From Vogesella sp. LIG4 (lineage in GTDB: Bacteria > Pseudomonadota > Gammaproteobacteria > Burkholderiales > Chromobacteriaceae): a stretch of DNA of 64,000 nucleotides. The notes under the pieces were generated by a model. The model ran no database searches. It was given only the letters and a program-made list of their open reading frames with translations, and had not been told where the DNA came from. The stretch spans positions 2,574,006-2,638,005 of the forward strand of contig NZ_LT607802.1 in NCBI RefSeq assembly GCF_900090205.1, read 5' to 3'. The position numbers and the translations under genes are program-made. Position 1 is the first letter of the stretch. Each line of letters begins with the position of its first letter. This document shows, one piece after another, positions 17,189 through 25,935 of this stretch.

Positions 17189-17839
17189 ATGAAAATTGCG
17201 GTTGCCGACTGTCTTACCCTGCTGCATGGCGCGGAAAATGCCGCGCTGGCCACCCATTCCCAGGCGCTGGCGGGCTACCCGTTTGTTACCAGCGTACCGT
17301 TTGCGCTGGATGCCGCACATTGCCCCTGGCTGCTGATGAGCGATCTGGCCGAGCACTGCCGCAATGCGCGTGCCGATGGCCGGGTGAGCCTGCTGTTGCA
17401 GCAGGAGAGCGACGAGGTACTGGCCGCCTCGCGCATGACGCTGCTGGGCGATTTGCAGGCGGCCGAGCCGGATGCTGCTACCCAGGCGCGCCTGCTGCGC
17501 TACTGCCCGGCATTTGGCGATTATCTGGCGCTGGGCGATTTCCATTTCTTTCGCCTGCAGCCCAGGCGCGTGCGCTTTATCGGTGGTTTTGGCCGCATGG
17601 GCTGGGTAGAGCAGGGGGACTGGCAGACGCTGCCGGTGCTGTCGGCTGCGGACGAGGCGGCGTTGCTGGCCAGCCTGGCGCCGCCGGCGGAGGTGGCGCT
17701 GCTGGGGGTGGATTGTTTTGGCCTGGATCTGGCCCAGGCCGGCCGCCGTCTGCGCTTGCCATTCGCCCTGCCCGGCGCGGGCAGCGAGTTGGCCGCAGCG
17801 GCGCGGCAGGCCCTGGACGGGTTTGCGGCGGCGGTCTAG
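17189..17839 (+). CDS. HugZ-like / pyridoxamine-5'-phosphate-oxidase-fold protein
   Basis: The ATG at 17189 (MKIAVADCLTLLHGAENAAL) is preferred over a TTG 12 bp upstream. The 216-residue product shows the split-barrel flavin- or haem-binding fold of HugZ-type proteins: an early ATHSQALAGYPFVTSVPFAL strand pair, an LLLQQESDEVLAASRMTLLGDL segment, and FFRLQPRRVRFIGGFGRMGWV. HugZ proteins degrade haem, while other members bind FMN or F420. Which activity applies cannot be told. No haem-uptake gene is adjacent. A 10-mer repeat copy lies near its 3' end. Confidence 0.75.
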   Translation: MKIAVADCLTLLHGAENAALATHSQALAGYPFVTSVPFALDAAHCPWLLMSDLAEHCRNARADGRVSLLLQQESDEVLAASRMTLLGDLQAAEPDAATQARLLRYCPAFGDYLALGDFHFFRLQPRRVRFIGGFGRMGWVEQGDWQTLPVLSAADEAALLASLAPPAEVALLGVDCFGLDLAQAGRRLRLPFALPGAGSELAAAARQALDGFAAAV

Positions 17840-17900
17840 AAAATGATCGCGACTGCAGCTGTGCCGGCCACATGGCGGCGCAGGCTGCAGGGAGAACATC

Positions 17901-19541
17901 ATGACTGATCTGCAGACCGTGTTGTGCGTGGAAGGCGACGACACGGTTCGTATGCTGTTGTGCGAGGAGCTGCAGTCCGCCGGATACCGCGTGCTGGAGG
18001 CGGACAATGCCCGCACTGCCCTGAGCCTGGTGCGCAGCGAGCGCCCGGAGCTGGTGATCTGCGATGCTGCGCTGCCCAAGCGCAGCGGCATCGAGCTGTT
18101 GGAGGCGGTGGGGGCGGATGCCGAGATTGCCGGCATTCCTTTCATCGTGCTCACCAGCGGCCAGGCGCCCATCGATCCGACGCTGCTGCCATCGCTGGCG
18201 CCGGAGGATTGCCTGGACAAGCCGGTGGAGCTGGACCAGCTGCTGGCCCGGGTGGCGGCCCGCATCCGCCGCCGCCGCGGCGAGTCACCCAGCCGGCCCG
18301 GTGGCCAGTTCCTGCTGCGGCAGCAGCTGCAGGCGCGACTGGAACGGGCGCGGCAGCAAGGGCAGCCGTTGCGGCTGGCGCTGCTCAAGCTCGACAGCTT
18401 TCTGGCCTTGTCCATGCGCCTGCTGCCGCAGGAGCTGCAGCAGTTGCTGCAGGCGCTGCATGGCCGCCTGCAGCCGCTGGCGGAGCAGGAGCAGGTGTAT
18501 GCCTGGTCCGATGGCTGCTGGGCTTTCGTTGAGCAGCCGCACCTGGCGGAGACGGATTTCGACCAGTTGCAGCAGCGCTTCAGCGTGGCGCTGGGCAGCA
18601 TAAGCCTCAATTACACCTGCAGTATTTTGCGCCTGCAGCTGGACTGGCCGCAGGCCGAGCAGCACCGGCTGGAGGCGGCGGCGCTGCTGGAGGCCTGCGC
18701 ACTGCATCTGAATTTCCAGAGCGCCGGCAACCCGCGCCGGCTGCTGCATATCCGGCCGGGAGACTACGCGGCGATGCGCGCTGCGCGCTACGCCGAGCAC
18801 AATCTGGCGCAGGTGGTGCAGAACGACGAGCTGGAGCTGCTGTTCCAGCCGCGGGTCGAGTTGAAGAGTGGCCGCATCATCGGCGCCGAGGCGCTGCTGC
18901 GCTGGCCCGGCGCGGCCATCGGTGGCTTGTCGCCGGGGTTTTTCATGCCGGCGGCCGAGCGCATGGGGCTGGCCAGCGAGCTGGACCGCTGGGTGATCGG
19001 CCAGATACTGGGTGCGGTGCGGCAGCTGGCCGAGCGGCAACAGGATTTCATTCTGTCATTCAATCTGTCGGCGCAGAGCCTGGATGCCGACGTGCCGGCC
19101 TTTCTGTTGCAGACCCTGCAGACGCAGGTGCAGCTTGCGGCCAACATCGAGGTGGAGGTGACGGAAACCTCGATGGCCAACCTGACACCGGCGGTGGAGC
19201 GCGGCGTCGCCGCCTTGAAATCGCTGGGCGTGCGCCTGGCGGTGGATGATTTTGGCGTGGGCTATGCCTCGCTGTCCTACCTGAAGCGGCTGCGCGCCGA
19301 GGTGATCAAGATCGACCGCAGCTTTGTCACCGATCTGCCGCATCGAGGTATTGATACCCAGATCGTGCAGGGGCTGGTGGGGCTGGCGCAGGCGCTGGGC
19401 TGCGTGGTGGTGGCGGAGGGGGTGGAAACCCGGCAGCAGGCCGATACACTCAGCGAGCTGGGCTGCCACAGTGCGCAGGGCTACTTCTTCTATCGGCCGA
19501 TGGCGCTGCCGGAGTTGCTGCAGCTGCTGCGGGTGGCGTGA
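17901..19541 (+). CDS. Response regulator with degenerate GGDEF and EAL c-di-GMP phosphodiesterase domain
   Basis: This 546-residue protein has three modules. A receiver domain (about 1-125) contains VICDAALPKRSG and LDKPVEL. A middle domain of GGDEF size (about 130-285) lacks the GGDEF signature; WSDGCWAF stands at the equivalent place, so cyclase activity is unlikely. The C-terminal EAL domain (about 300-545) has GAEALLRWP, VEVTETSMA, DDFGVGYASLSYLKRL, IKIDRSFV and VVVAEGVET, the metal and catalytic residues. It probably hydrolyses c-di-GMP in response to phosphorylation from an unlinked kinase. AGGGAGAACATC supports the start. The receiver N-terminus (VLCVEGDDT) has Glu-Gly-Asp-Asp where a plain acidic pair is usual. 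Confidence 0.9.
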   Translation: MTDLQTVLCVEGDDTVRMLLCEELQSAGYRVLEADNARTALSLVRSERPELVICDAALPKRSGIELLEAVGADAEIAGIPFIVLTSGQAPIDPTLLPSLAPEDCLDKPVELDQLLARVAARIRRRRGESPSRPGGQFLLRQQLQARLERARQQGQPLRLALLKLDSFLALSMRLLPQELQQLLQALHGRLQPLAEQEQVYAWSDGCWAFVEQPHLAETDFDQLQQRFSVALGSISLNYTCSILRLQLDWPQAEQHRLEAAALLEACALHLNFQSAGNPRRLLHIRPGDYAAMRAARYAEHNLAQVVQNDELELLFQPRVELKSGRIIGAEALLRWPGAAIGGLSPGFFMPAAERMGLASELDRWVIGQILGAVRQLAERQQDFILSFNLSAQSLDADVPAFLLQTLQTQVQLAANIEVEVTETSMANLTPAVERGVAALKSLGVRLAVDDFGVGYASLSYLKRLRAEVIKIDRSFVTDLPHRGIDTQIVQGLVGLAQALGCVVVAEGVETRQQADTLSELGCHSAQGYFFYRPMALPELLQLLRVA

Positions 19542-19778
19542 GCAGGCCTGTAAACGTAAAAAACCGCAGCGTGCCGGCTGCGGTTTCAGGCTGCGGACAA
19601 GATGCGGCGTGCTGGTTCTGCCGGACCCGGCAAAGCCGGGCCGCTTCGGCGAAGTGATTGAATCGGCAGCCTTTCTGTTTTTCACAACAAAGCCCCTTGC
19701 GCGATGCGCAAGGGGCTTTGTCAGTACGCCAAAACCGCAGCGTTCCGGCTGCGGTTTTTTTCATGCTACTACCGGCAA
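19542..19778. other. Intergenic region with three stable hairpins
   Basis: Three hairpins occupy the gap between convergent genes. At 19561-19586 AAACCGCAGC pairs with GCTGCGGTTT. At 19688-19720 a 15-bp stem, CAAAGCCCCTTGCGC, has a 3-nt loop. At 19731-19761 AAAACCGCAGC pairs with GCTGCGGTTTT, followed by T on both strands. The first and third share nearly the same stem and loop, so one is a duplicate of the other. The third can terminate the YceI operon on the minus strand, and the first can terminate the EAL gene. Confidence 0.75.
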
Positions 19779-20348
19779 TTACTGCGCCTGGGTGGCTTCC
19801 AGGGTGATGTTCAGCTGTACATCGTCGCCGATGGCCGGCAGGAAGGTCTTCATGCCGAATTCGCTACGCTTGATGCTGGCTACGGCGTTCACGCCCCAGG
19901 TTTCCACGCCGGACATCGGGTTCTTGCCCTTGCTGACGCGGGTCAGGGTCAGGGTTACCGGCTTGGTCACGCCCAGCATGGTCAGGTTGCCCTGTACTTC
20001 AGCCGGCTTGTCGCCCTTGAAGATCACGGCGCTGGATTTGTAGCTCAGGGTCGGGTACTTGGCCACGTTGAAGAAGTCCGGGCTCTTCAGGTGCTTGTCA
20101 CGGTCGCCCAGGAAGGTCTGCAGCGAGTCGGCGTCGATGGTCACATCCACGCTGCCTTTCTTGGCGGCTTCGTCCACGGCCAGCTTGCCGCTTACCTTGG
20201 TGAAGGTGCCGTGCTGCAGGGACAGGCCCAGGTGGTTCACTTCGTAGCCGGCGAAGGTGTGGGTCGGGTCTACGTCGTAGTTGATCGGGGCAGCGTAAGC
20301 AGCGCCGGCAGCGGCCAGCAGGGCGGTAAACAGAGCGGTACGGATCAT
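19779..20348 (-). CDS. YceI-family periplasmic lipid-binding-like protein (copy 2)
   Basis: The 189-residue product has a clear signal peptide (MIRTALFTALLAAAGAAYAA). The YceI lipocalin-like barrel follows: YDVDPTHTFAGYEVNHLGLS, VSGKLAVDE, FFNVAKYPTLSYKSS, GNLTMLGVTKPVTLTLT and SIKRSEFGM. YceI proteins bind polyisoprenoid or isoprenoid-quinone-like lipids in the periplasm and often accompany cytochrome b561. It is the last gene of a marR-b561-yceI-yceI operon. GGAGAAAACTG precedes the start. Confidence 0.92.
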   Translation of the reverse strand: MIRTALFTALLAAAGAAYAAPINYDVDPTHTFAGYEVNHLGLSLQHGTFTKVSGKLAVDEAAKKGSVDVTIDADSLQTFLGDRDKHLKSPDFFNVAKYPTLSYKSSAVIFKGDKPAEVQGNLTMLGVTKPVTLTLTRVSKGKNPMSGVETWGVNAVASIKRSEFGMKTFLPAIGDDVQLNITLEATQAQ

Positions 20349-20374
20349 CAGTTTTCTCCAGTGTGAGGGGCGGG

Positions 20375-20911
20375 TCAGTTGTCGAGTACGATGCGGAACT
20401 TCAGGTCCACGTTGTCGGCTACGGTGCTGGTATCGCTCCAGCTGCCTTCGCCTACCTTGAATGCCAGGCGCGAGATCGGCAGCAGGCCATCCACGGTCAG
20501 CTGCTTGCCCTGCGCGGTGATCTGGAACGGCGCGCTGACATCGCGGGTGGTGCCCTTGATGGTGAGCTTGCCGCTTACCTGGAAGCGGTTATTGCCCAGC
20601 GGCTTGATGCTGCTGGAAACGAAGCGGGCCTGCGGAAACTGCGCGGCGTTGAACCAGTCCTTCTTGCGTGCCTCGTTATTGGCATCGGCGGTGGGCAGGC
20701 TGATGCTGTTGATGTCGATGCCGATATCGGCCTTGGCTGCATCCGGTTGCGCCGGGTTGAAGCTCACGTTAGCTGCAAATTTTTTGAAGTTGCCGGAAAC
20801 CGGTACGCCCATCTGTTTCATGGTGAAGGCGAGCTGGCTCTTGCCCAGGTCTACCGGCTGAGCGAAGGCGGGTACCGACAGTGCGGCCAACAGTAGCAGT
20901 GTGTGTTTCAT
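20375..20911 (-). CDS. YceI-family periplasmic protein (copy 1)
   Basis: The 178-residue protein has a signal peptide (MKHTLLLLAALSVPAFA) and a YceI-type barrel (LGKSQLAFTMKQMGVPVSGN, FNAAQFPQARFVSSSI, GKLTIKGTTRDVSAPF). It is more diverged from classic YceI than the downstream paralogue; the DPxHS-type start strand is replaced by DLGKSQLAFTMKQMGVPVSG. Such b561-linked pairs probably carry a quinone or isoprenoid ligand used with the cytochrome. It lies 26 bp upstream of the second yceI gene and 17 bp downstream of the cytochrome gene. Confidence 0.9.
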   Translation of the reverse strand: MKHTLLLLAALSVPAFAQPVDLGKSQLAFTMKQMGVPVSGNFKKFAANVSFNPAQPDAAKADIGIDINSISLPTADANNEARKKDWFNAAQFPQARFVSSSIKPLGNNRFQVSGKLTIKGTTRDVSAPFQITAQGKQLTVDGLLPISRLAFKVGEGSWSDTSTVADNVDLKFRIVLDN

Positions 20912-20928
20912 GTGTGGGTTCCTGTGTA

Positions 20929-21468
20929 TCAGCGGCCGGGGCGCATGCGCTCTAGCAGGCCGTCCTTGTCGATGAACTGGTGTTTCAGGGCCGCCAGTAC
21001 GTGGCCGATCACCACGAGCAGCAGGGCATTGTTCAGCAGGCCGTGCACGGCCTTCAGCTGTTCGGCAAGCTCAGGGTTGGCCGCAAGCAGGTCCGGCAGC
21101 GGCAGCACGCCGAACAGCACGACCGGGATGCCGTAGGCGGAGCTCATCAGCCAGCCGCTTACCGGGATGACCAGCATCAGCAGGTACAGTGCGGCATGGC
21201 CGCCGTGGGCAGCCAGGCGGGCTACGGGGCCCATGCTGGCCGGCAGCGCGGGGGCGCGCTTGGCCAGGCGCAGCAGCACGCGCAGCACCAGCAGGGCAAG
21301 AATGCTGATGCCCAGCCACTTGTGGTAGCTGATCAGGCGAAATTTGGTCGGTGACAGCGGCAGGCTGTCCACGTAGCGCCCAAAGGCGAAGGCGGCGATG
21401 ATCAGCACGGCCATCAGCCAGTGCATCAGGATCTGCGCCGGGCTGTAGCGCGGGGTGTTGGTGTGCAT
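20929..21468 (-). CDS. Cytochrome b561 family di-haem membrane protein
   Basis: The 179-residue protein has four membrane helices and the cytochrome b561 pattern: RYSPAQILMHWLMAVLIIAAF with the first haem His, LISYHKWLGISIL, HGGHAALYLLMLVIPVSGWL, and NNALLLVVIGHVLAALKHQF with the last His pair. It transfers electrons between quinol and periplasmic acceptors. Start and RBS (AGGAAACCTGAC) overlap the end of the MarR gene with 1 bp between stop and start, so translation is coupled. Its partners are probably the two YceI proteins downstream. Confidence 0.92.
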   Translation of the reverse strand: MHTNTPRYSPAQILMHWLMAVLIIAAFAFGRYVDSLPLSPTKFRLISYHKWLGISILALLVLRVLLRLAKRAPALPASMGPVARLAAHGGHAALYLLMLVIPVSGWLMSSAYGIPVVLFGVLPLPDLLAANPELAEQLKAVHGLLNNALLLVVIGHVLAALKHQFIDKDGLLERMRPGR

Positions 21469-21469
21469 G

Positions 21470-21922
21470 TCAGGTTTCCTGTTCGTTTTCCAGTGCCAGC
21501 CTTACCCGGTGCAGCAGCGCGCTGGCGGCGGCCAGCTCGCCGTCGTCCAGGTGGTCGAAGGCGCTGCTGATATGGCCCGCCACGTCGGGGAACGACTGGC
21601 GGAACAGCGCTTCGCCCTCGTCCGTCAGCGCCACGAACAGGCTGCGCCGGTCGTTGGCATCCACGGTGCGGGTAATCAGCTGTTTCTCCAGTAGCCGGTC
21701 CAGCACGCCGGTGAGCGTGCCCTTGGTGATCAAGGTTTTTTCCGACAGCGTCTTGCAACTCATGCCGGGGGTATTGCCCAGCGTGGCGATCACGTCGAAC
21801 TGCGCATGGGTCAGACCATGCAGGCGGATGCGGTTGTTCGAGCGCTGCTCGAACGCCTGGTAGGCTCGCACCAGCTCGCGGATCAGCTCGCGCGTCCGCG
21901 GCAACGGGGTGGCTTGAGTCAT
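21470..21922 (-). CDS. MarR-family transcriptional regulator
   Basis: The start at 21922 (MTQATPLPRTRELIREL) gives 150 residues. The winged helix-turn-helix is evident (GLTHAQFDVIATLGNTPGM, TLITKGTLTGVLDRLLEK, and the wing TVDANDRRSLFVALTDEG). It heads an operon with cytochrome b561 and two YceI genes, so it probably represses them from the TAGTTC-type repeats just upstream (21943-21975). No conserved Cys is in the expected sensing place, so the ligand or redox signal is unclear. Confidence 0.9.
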   Translation of the reverse strand: MTQATPLPRTRELIRELVRAYQAFEQRSNNRIRLHGLTHAQFDVIATLGNTPGMSCKTLSEKTLITKGTLTGVLDRLLEKQLITRTVDANDRRSLFVALTDEGEALFRQSFPDVAGHISSAFDHLDDGELAAASALLHRVRLALENEQET

Positions 21923-21942
21923 AGAGATTCCGGGTAGCGAAA

Positions 21943-21975
21943 TAGTTCCAGATAGAATAGTTCTGACTAGGACTA
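21943..21975 (-). promoter_or_regulatory. Probable MarR operator and promoter region
   Basis: TAGTTC occurs at 21943-21948 and 21958-21963. The latter forms an imperfect palindrome with GGACTA (TAGTTC-N6-GGACTA, 21958-21975). The AT-rich palindromic block 21 bp upstream of the regulator start fits MarR autoregulation. Confidence 0.5.
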
Positions 21976-22043
21976 ATGGCAATCAAGCAATTTTGAGTTG
22001 TATATTCAGTTTTTCAGAATAAGGCGCGGTGGCCCGGAAAAGA

Positions 22044-22069
22044 CAAAGGGCTGCTGAAGCAGCCCTTTG
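22044..22069 (-). terminator. Terminator of the aot-argR operon
   Basis: CAAAGGGCTGCT / AGCAGCCCTTTG forms a stem with a 2-nt loop 18 bp after the argR stop. On the minus strand TCTTTTCC follows. Confidence 0.75.
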
Positions 22070-22086
22070 CTGGAGAGTGGCGGCGT

Positions 22087-23079
22087 TCAGCCTGCCTTGC
22101 TGTCGCCCGGGTTGCTGCGCTGGGCGCGCTCTTCGCGCGGGGTGATGCCGAAATGGCTGCGATAGGTGCTGGAAAAGTGCGGCCCGCTGGAGAAGCCGCA
22201 GGCCAGGCCGATCTGCACGATGGACTTGCTGGTCTGCTGCAGCAGCTGGCGCGCGCGGTTCAGACGCAGCTCCAGGTAGTACTTGGAGGGCACCGTGCCC
22301 AGGTACTGCTTGAACAGCCGCTCCAGCTGGCGGCGCGACACGCCCACGTAGTAGGAGATGTCGTCGGTGGTGAGCGGCTCTTCGATATTGGCTTCCATCA
22401 GGCTCACCGCCTCGGTGAGCTTGGGCTGGCTGCCGCCGATGCGGGTGGCCAGCGGAATGCGCTGCCGCTCGCTGCCGGGGCGCAGCCGCTCCATGCTGAA
22501 CACCTCGGACAGCTGGGCGGCAAACTCGTGGCCAAGGTTGGCCGCAACCAGCGCCATCATGAAATCGTAGCTGGCGGCACCACCGGCGCCGCTCATGCGG
22601 TTGCTGTCCATTTCGAACAGGTTGGACGACACGATCACGTCCGGAAATTCTTCGGTGAGGCGGTTGATTTCCTGCCAGTGGATGGTGGCGCGGTGGCCGG
22701 AGAGCAGGCCGGCGCGCGCCAGCCAGTAGCTGCCGCAGCCGATGCCTATCAGTACCGTCTGCTCGGTGAGCTGGCCGGCAATGGCCTTGGCCAGGTCGTC
22801 CGCCGCCAGGTCGATGCCGACTTCGTCCGCCAGCACCACCAGTGCGTCCAGCTTGGGCGCATGCGCCAGCGGCAGGTCCACCGGCATTTTCAGGCCGTTG
22901 CTCATGGTAACCATTTCGCCAGTAAGCGACAGCGGCAGGAATTCGTAGACGCGGCGTTCTGCCAGCTGGTTGGCGCGGGTCAGTACCTCGGTGGCGATGC
23001 CGAAATCGGCCAGCGAGGCATTGGGCAGCAGCAGGAAGCCGAAGCGGACGGGTTTGTTGCTGGTGGTAGTGGTGACCAT
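22087..23079 (-). CDS. argR: ArgR-type AraC-family regulator of arginine uptake and catabolism
   Basis: The 330-residue protein has an N-terminal DJ-1/PfpI-like domain (about 10-200; RFGFLLLPNASLADFGIATE, IGIGCGSYWLARAG) and a C-terminal AraC helix-turn-helix pair (EEPLTTDDISYYVGVSRRQL, LGTVPSKYYLELRLNRAR, GFSSGPHFSSTYRSHFG). It ends a gene run in exactly the order aotJ-Q-M-O-P-argR known from Pseudomonas aeruginosa, whose ArgR has the same length and architecture. That regulator senses arginine and activates transport, catabolism and NAD-glutamate dehydrogenase. The divergent gene at this locus is that same dehydrogenase, which strengthens the call. Confidence 0.88.
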   Translation of the reverse strand: MVTTTTSNKPVRFGFLLLPNASLADFGIATEVLTRANQLAERRVYEFLPLSLTGEMVTMSNGLKMPVDLPLAHAPKLDALVVLADEVGIDLAADDLAKAIAGQLTEQTVLIGIGCGSYWLARAGLLSGHRATIHWQEINRLTEEFPDVIVSSNLFEMDSNRMSGAGGAASYDFMMALVAANLGHEFAAQLSEVFSMERLRPGSERQRIPLATRIGGSQPKLTEAVSLMEANIEEPLTTDDISYYVGVSRRQLERLFKQYLGTVPSKYYLELRLNRARQLLQQTSKSIVQIGLACGFSSGPHFSSTYRSHFGITPREERAQRSNPGDSKAG

Positions 23080-23192
23080 ATCCGGTAGCTAGGAGCGATG
23101 TCGCGGGATGGTGAAGGCAGCGCATTGTGTCGCGGCTGCGACGGCGAGGCAACTACCCAGGGTTGGCCGCAGGGTGGGCGGCCGCTAAACGG

Positions 23193-23228
23193 CGAAGCCA
23201 TGCTGACGTTGTAGCCAGCATGGCTTCG
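23193..23228 (-). other. Intercistronic hairpin between aotP and argR
   Basis: CGAAGCCATGCTG pairs with CAGCATGGCTTCG (13 bp, 10-nt loop) in the 171-bp gap. There is no T run, so it more likely stabilises mRNA or slows read-through than terminates. A 10-mer repeat copy lies beside it at 23162-23171. Confidence 0.55.
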
Positions 23229-23250
23229 GCAAATCAAGCGCGTGCCGGAA

Positions 23251-24066
23251 TTATTTCAGGCTGCCGGAGAGGAACTGCGCCAGGCGTTCGCTCTTTGGCG
23301 TCACCAGCACTTCCTTCGGGTTGCCCTGCTCTTCGATGCGGCCCTGGTGCAGGAAGATCACGTGGTTGGACACCTCGCGGGCAAAGCCCATTTCGTGCGT
23401 CACCACCACCATGGTGCGGCCTTCCTTGGCCAGCGCCTGCATCACGCGCAGCACTTCGCCCACCAGCTCCGGGTCCAGCGCCGAGGTCGGCTCGTCGAAC
23501 AGCATCACTTCCGGTTCCATCGCCAGCGCACGGGCAATGGCCACGCGCTGCTGCTGGCCGCCGGACATGTGCGACGGGTATTTGTCTTCCACGCCCTTGA
23601 GGCCAACCTTGTCCAGGTATTTGCGCGCCCGGGCGATGGCTTCATCCTTCGGTACGCCCAGCACGTGCACCGGGGCTTCGATGATGTTTTCCAGCACCGT
23701 CATGTGCGCCCACAGGTTGAAGTGCTGGAACACCATGGCCAGCTTGGTGCGGATGCGCGCCAGCTGCTTGGGGTCAGCCGCCTTCAGCGCGTTGTTGCGC
23801 TTGTCGGCGACCAGGCCCAGCTGTTCGCCGGTGACGGCGATGGTGCCGCTATTGGGCTGTTCCAGCATGTTGATGCAGCGCAGGAAGGTACTTTTGCCGG
23901 AGCCGGAGGAGCCGATGATGCTGATCACGTCGCCGGCATGGGCGGTGAGCGATACGCCCTTGAGCACTTCGTGGCTGCCGTAGCTCTTGTGCAGGTCGGT
24001 CACCTGCAGCTTGATGTCGCTGGCGTTGGCTTGACCAGCGCTGTTTTGAGTAGTGGTCTGGTTCAT
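23251..24066 (-). CDS. aotP: Arginine/ornithine ABC transporter ATP-binding protein
   Basis: The 271-residue protein has Walker A ([20 protein letters not shown]), a Q-loop, the signature [20 protein letters not shown], Walker B ([12 protein letters not shown]) and the switch His ([13 protein letters not shown]). The polar-amino-acid transporter (HisP/AotP) family is clear. It energises uptake through the two permeases upstream. Its start overlaps the aotO stop (ATGA). The N-terminus carries about 20 extra Ser/Thr/Gln-rich residues not needed for the fold. Confidence 0.93.
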   Translation of the reverse strand: MNQTTTQNSAGQANASDIKLQVTDLHKSYGSHEVLKGVSLTAHAGDVISIIGSSGSGKSTFLRCINMLEQPNSGTIAVTGEQLGLVADKRNNALKAADPKQLARIRTKLAMVFQHFNLWAHMTVLENIIEAPVHVLGVPKDEAIARARKYLDKVGLKGVEDKYPSHMSGGQQQRVAIARALAMEPEVMLFDEPTSALDPELVGEVLRVMQALAKEGRTMVVVTHEMGFAREVSNHVIFLHQGRIEEQGNPKEVLVTPKSERLAQFLSGSLK

Positions 24067-25190
24067 GCTGAGAGCAACTTTCCGGTTTTGAAGGCGTCAG
24101 CGCTGGCGACTTTGGCCAGCCACTGACCGGCTGTTACGTAATGGCGGCTTTCGGTGGCGTACAGCATGCCGCCACGGTTGGCGCGCACGGCGGTGACGCG
24201 GTCGTTGATCGGGTCGATCACGTCGGCGATATGGTCGCCGCTATTCACGATACAACCGGCCTTCAGATAATAATGCACGACGCCGGCATGGGGGGCCAGC
24301 AGGTTTTCCGAGCCGGCCAGCGGCGTGGCGGGGTAGCGCAGCGCGGGCAGGGCAGGGGCATCGCCGCGGATCACGCCGCGATGGGTCAGGAAGGCGATGA
24401 TGGCATCGGCGTCCTGGCGGGCAAAGTTGTGGTTCACGTCGGCCTGGCCGCGCAGTTCCACGGTTACCGACAGGCAGGCCATGGCGATGGCGGCCTTGCT
24501 GCCGGCAGCCTGCGCCAGGTCGCGCAGTTGCCACCACAGCTGGCTGCAGGCTTCGTCGAACGGGTTGTCGCCGGAGTCTTCCGCCAGCAGGGTGCAGGCG
24601 GCATCCAGGTAGCGTGCCAGCGGCTCGCACTGCTGCCACAGCGGGGTGCCGGTGTACAGGTGCAGCGCGGCGGCGCAGTCGCAGTGCAGGTCCAGCACCA
24701 CGTCTGCATCGCAGGCCAGCAGCATCAGCTGCTTGCGCTGTGCGGCCAACTCCGAAGCCGGCTGGATGGCAGCCACTTTCTGCAGCAGCAGCTGGCGGAT
24801 GAGCCGGGTGTTGGCCGCAGCATCGCTGCCCAGCTGGTGTTGCAGCTCGGCAAAGATCTCGGTGGCGAATGCCGGGTAGTGGCGGTTGAAGTTCTGGCCA
24901 GTGTGCAGCTCGAAACGCCCCAGCGCCACGCCGTTCAGGTTCTGGTCCAGGCCGATGGGGTTGGCCACCGGCACCAGTACGACCTCACCGCTCAGGCGGC
25001 CTTCCGCCTCCAGCGCGGCCAGGCGCTGTTTCAGGTGCCAGGCGGTAAGCATGCCCGGCAGTTCGTCGGCATGCAGGCTGGCCTGGATATAGATTTTCTC
25101 GCCGCTGCCGGCGGTGCCGAAATGAAAGCTGCTGATGCCGCGGGCGGTGCCCAGGCTGCCGCTGGCGAGCGGGTGGTCGATACGTTGCAT
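24063..25190 (-). CDS. aotO: AotO-like M14-family (succinylglutamate desuccinylase/AstE-like) protein
   Basis: I use the ATG at 25190 ([20 protein letters not shown]) with AGGAGT upstream. The 375-residue product has M14 zinc-site features: [10 protein letters not shown] (HxxE), LDLHCDC (second His), and SVTVELRGQ with the catalytic Glu. This is the AstE/aspartoacylase subgroup. The C-terminal part ([20 protein letters not shown]) is a lipoyl-like barrel found in this subgroup. In P. aeruginosa aotO sits at the same operon position and is dispensable for arginine uptake; its substrate is not settled, so activity here is only inferred. Confidence 0.85.
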   Translation of the reverse strand: MQRIDHPLASGSLGTARGISSFHFGTAGSGEKIYIQASLHADELPGMLTAWHLKQRLAALEAEGRLSGEVVLVPVANPIGLDQNLNGVALGRFELHTGQNFNRHYPAFATEIFAELQHQLGSDAAANTRLIRQLLLQKVAAIQPASELAAQRKQLMLLACDADVVLDLHCDCAAALHLYTGTPLWQQCEPLARYLDAACTLLAEDSGDNPFDEACSQLWWQLRDLAQAAGSKAAIAMACLSVTVELRGQADVNHNFARQDADAIIAFLTHRGVIRGDAPALPALRYPATPLAGSENLLAPHAGVVHYYLKAGCIVNSGDHIADVIDPINDRVTAVRANRGGMLYATESRHYVTAGQWLAKVASADAFKTGKLLSA

Positions 25191-25203
25191 GCCAGACTCC
25201 TGC

Positions 25204-25935
25204 TTAATGTTTGCGCGGGGCAAGGTAGGACAGCCAGCGGCGCTCAGCGCGCTTGAACAGCCACACGAAGCCGAAGGTCAGCGCCAGGTAGATGGCTGCC
25301 GCAGTCAGGAACGGCTCGAACGGCATATAGGTGTCGCTGAACACGCGGCGCGCCACGCCGGTCACGTCGGCCAGGGTCACCAGGCCGGCTACCGAGGTGG
25401 ACTGCATCATCATCACCACTTCGTTGCTGTACGCCGGCAGCGCGCGGCGCAGGGCCGACGGCACCACGATGCGGCGCATCATCAGCCACTTGCTCATGCC
25501 TACCGCCTTGGCCGCTTCGATCTCGCCGTGATGGGTGTTGCGGATCTGGCCGGCAATGATCTCGGTGGTGTAGGCGGCGGTGTTCAGGGTGAAGGCCAGG
25601 ATGGCGCAGGCGTAGGCCTCGCGCAGGTACTGCCATGCCCAGCTCTCGCGCACCCAGTCGAACTGCGACAGGCCGTAGTAGATGATGAACAGCTGCACCA
25701 AGAGCGGCGTGCCGCGGAACACGTAGGTGTACAGCCACACGGCGCGCGACAGCAGGCGGTTCTTCGACACGCGCAGCAGCGACAGCGGCACCGCCAGCGC
25801 GAGGCCGGCCAGCAGCGACCAGAACAGCAGCTCCAGCGTCAGTTGCAGGCCATCGCTCGTGGACAGCACCGGGGCGCCGTCGGTACCGCCGAAGAAGGCC
25901 GGCAGTTTTTCCAGCATCAGGTTTACGTCGATCAC
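25204..25935 (-). CDS. aotM: Arginine/ornithine ABC transporter permease
   Basis: This 243-residue protein of the HisM/AotM family has several membrane helices and the EAA loop (HHGEIEAAKAVGMSKWLMMR, then IVVPSALRRALP), which contacts the ATPase. It also has the VFRGTPLLVQLFIIYYGLSQ segment typical of polar amino-acid permeases. It pairs with the upstream permease, whose stop overlaps this start (ATGA), and lies 13 bp before aotO. Confidence 0.92.
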   Translation of the reverse strand: MIDVNLMLEKLPAFFGGTDGAPVLSTSDGLQLTLELLFWSLLAGLALAVPLSLLRVSKNRLLSRAVWLYTYVFRGTPLLVQLFIIYYGLSQFDWVRESWAWQYLREAYACAILAFTLNTAAYTTEIIAGQIRNTHHGEIEAAKAVGMSKWLMMRRIVVPSALRRALPAYSNEVVMMMQSTSVAGLVTLADVTGVARRVFSDTYMPFEPFLTAAAIYLALTFGFVWLFKRAERRWLSYLAPRKH

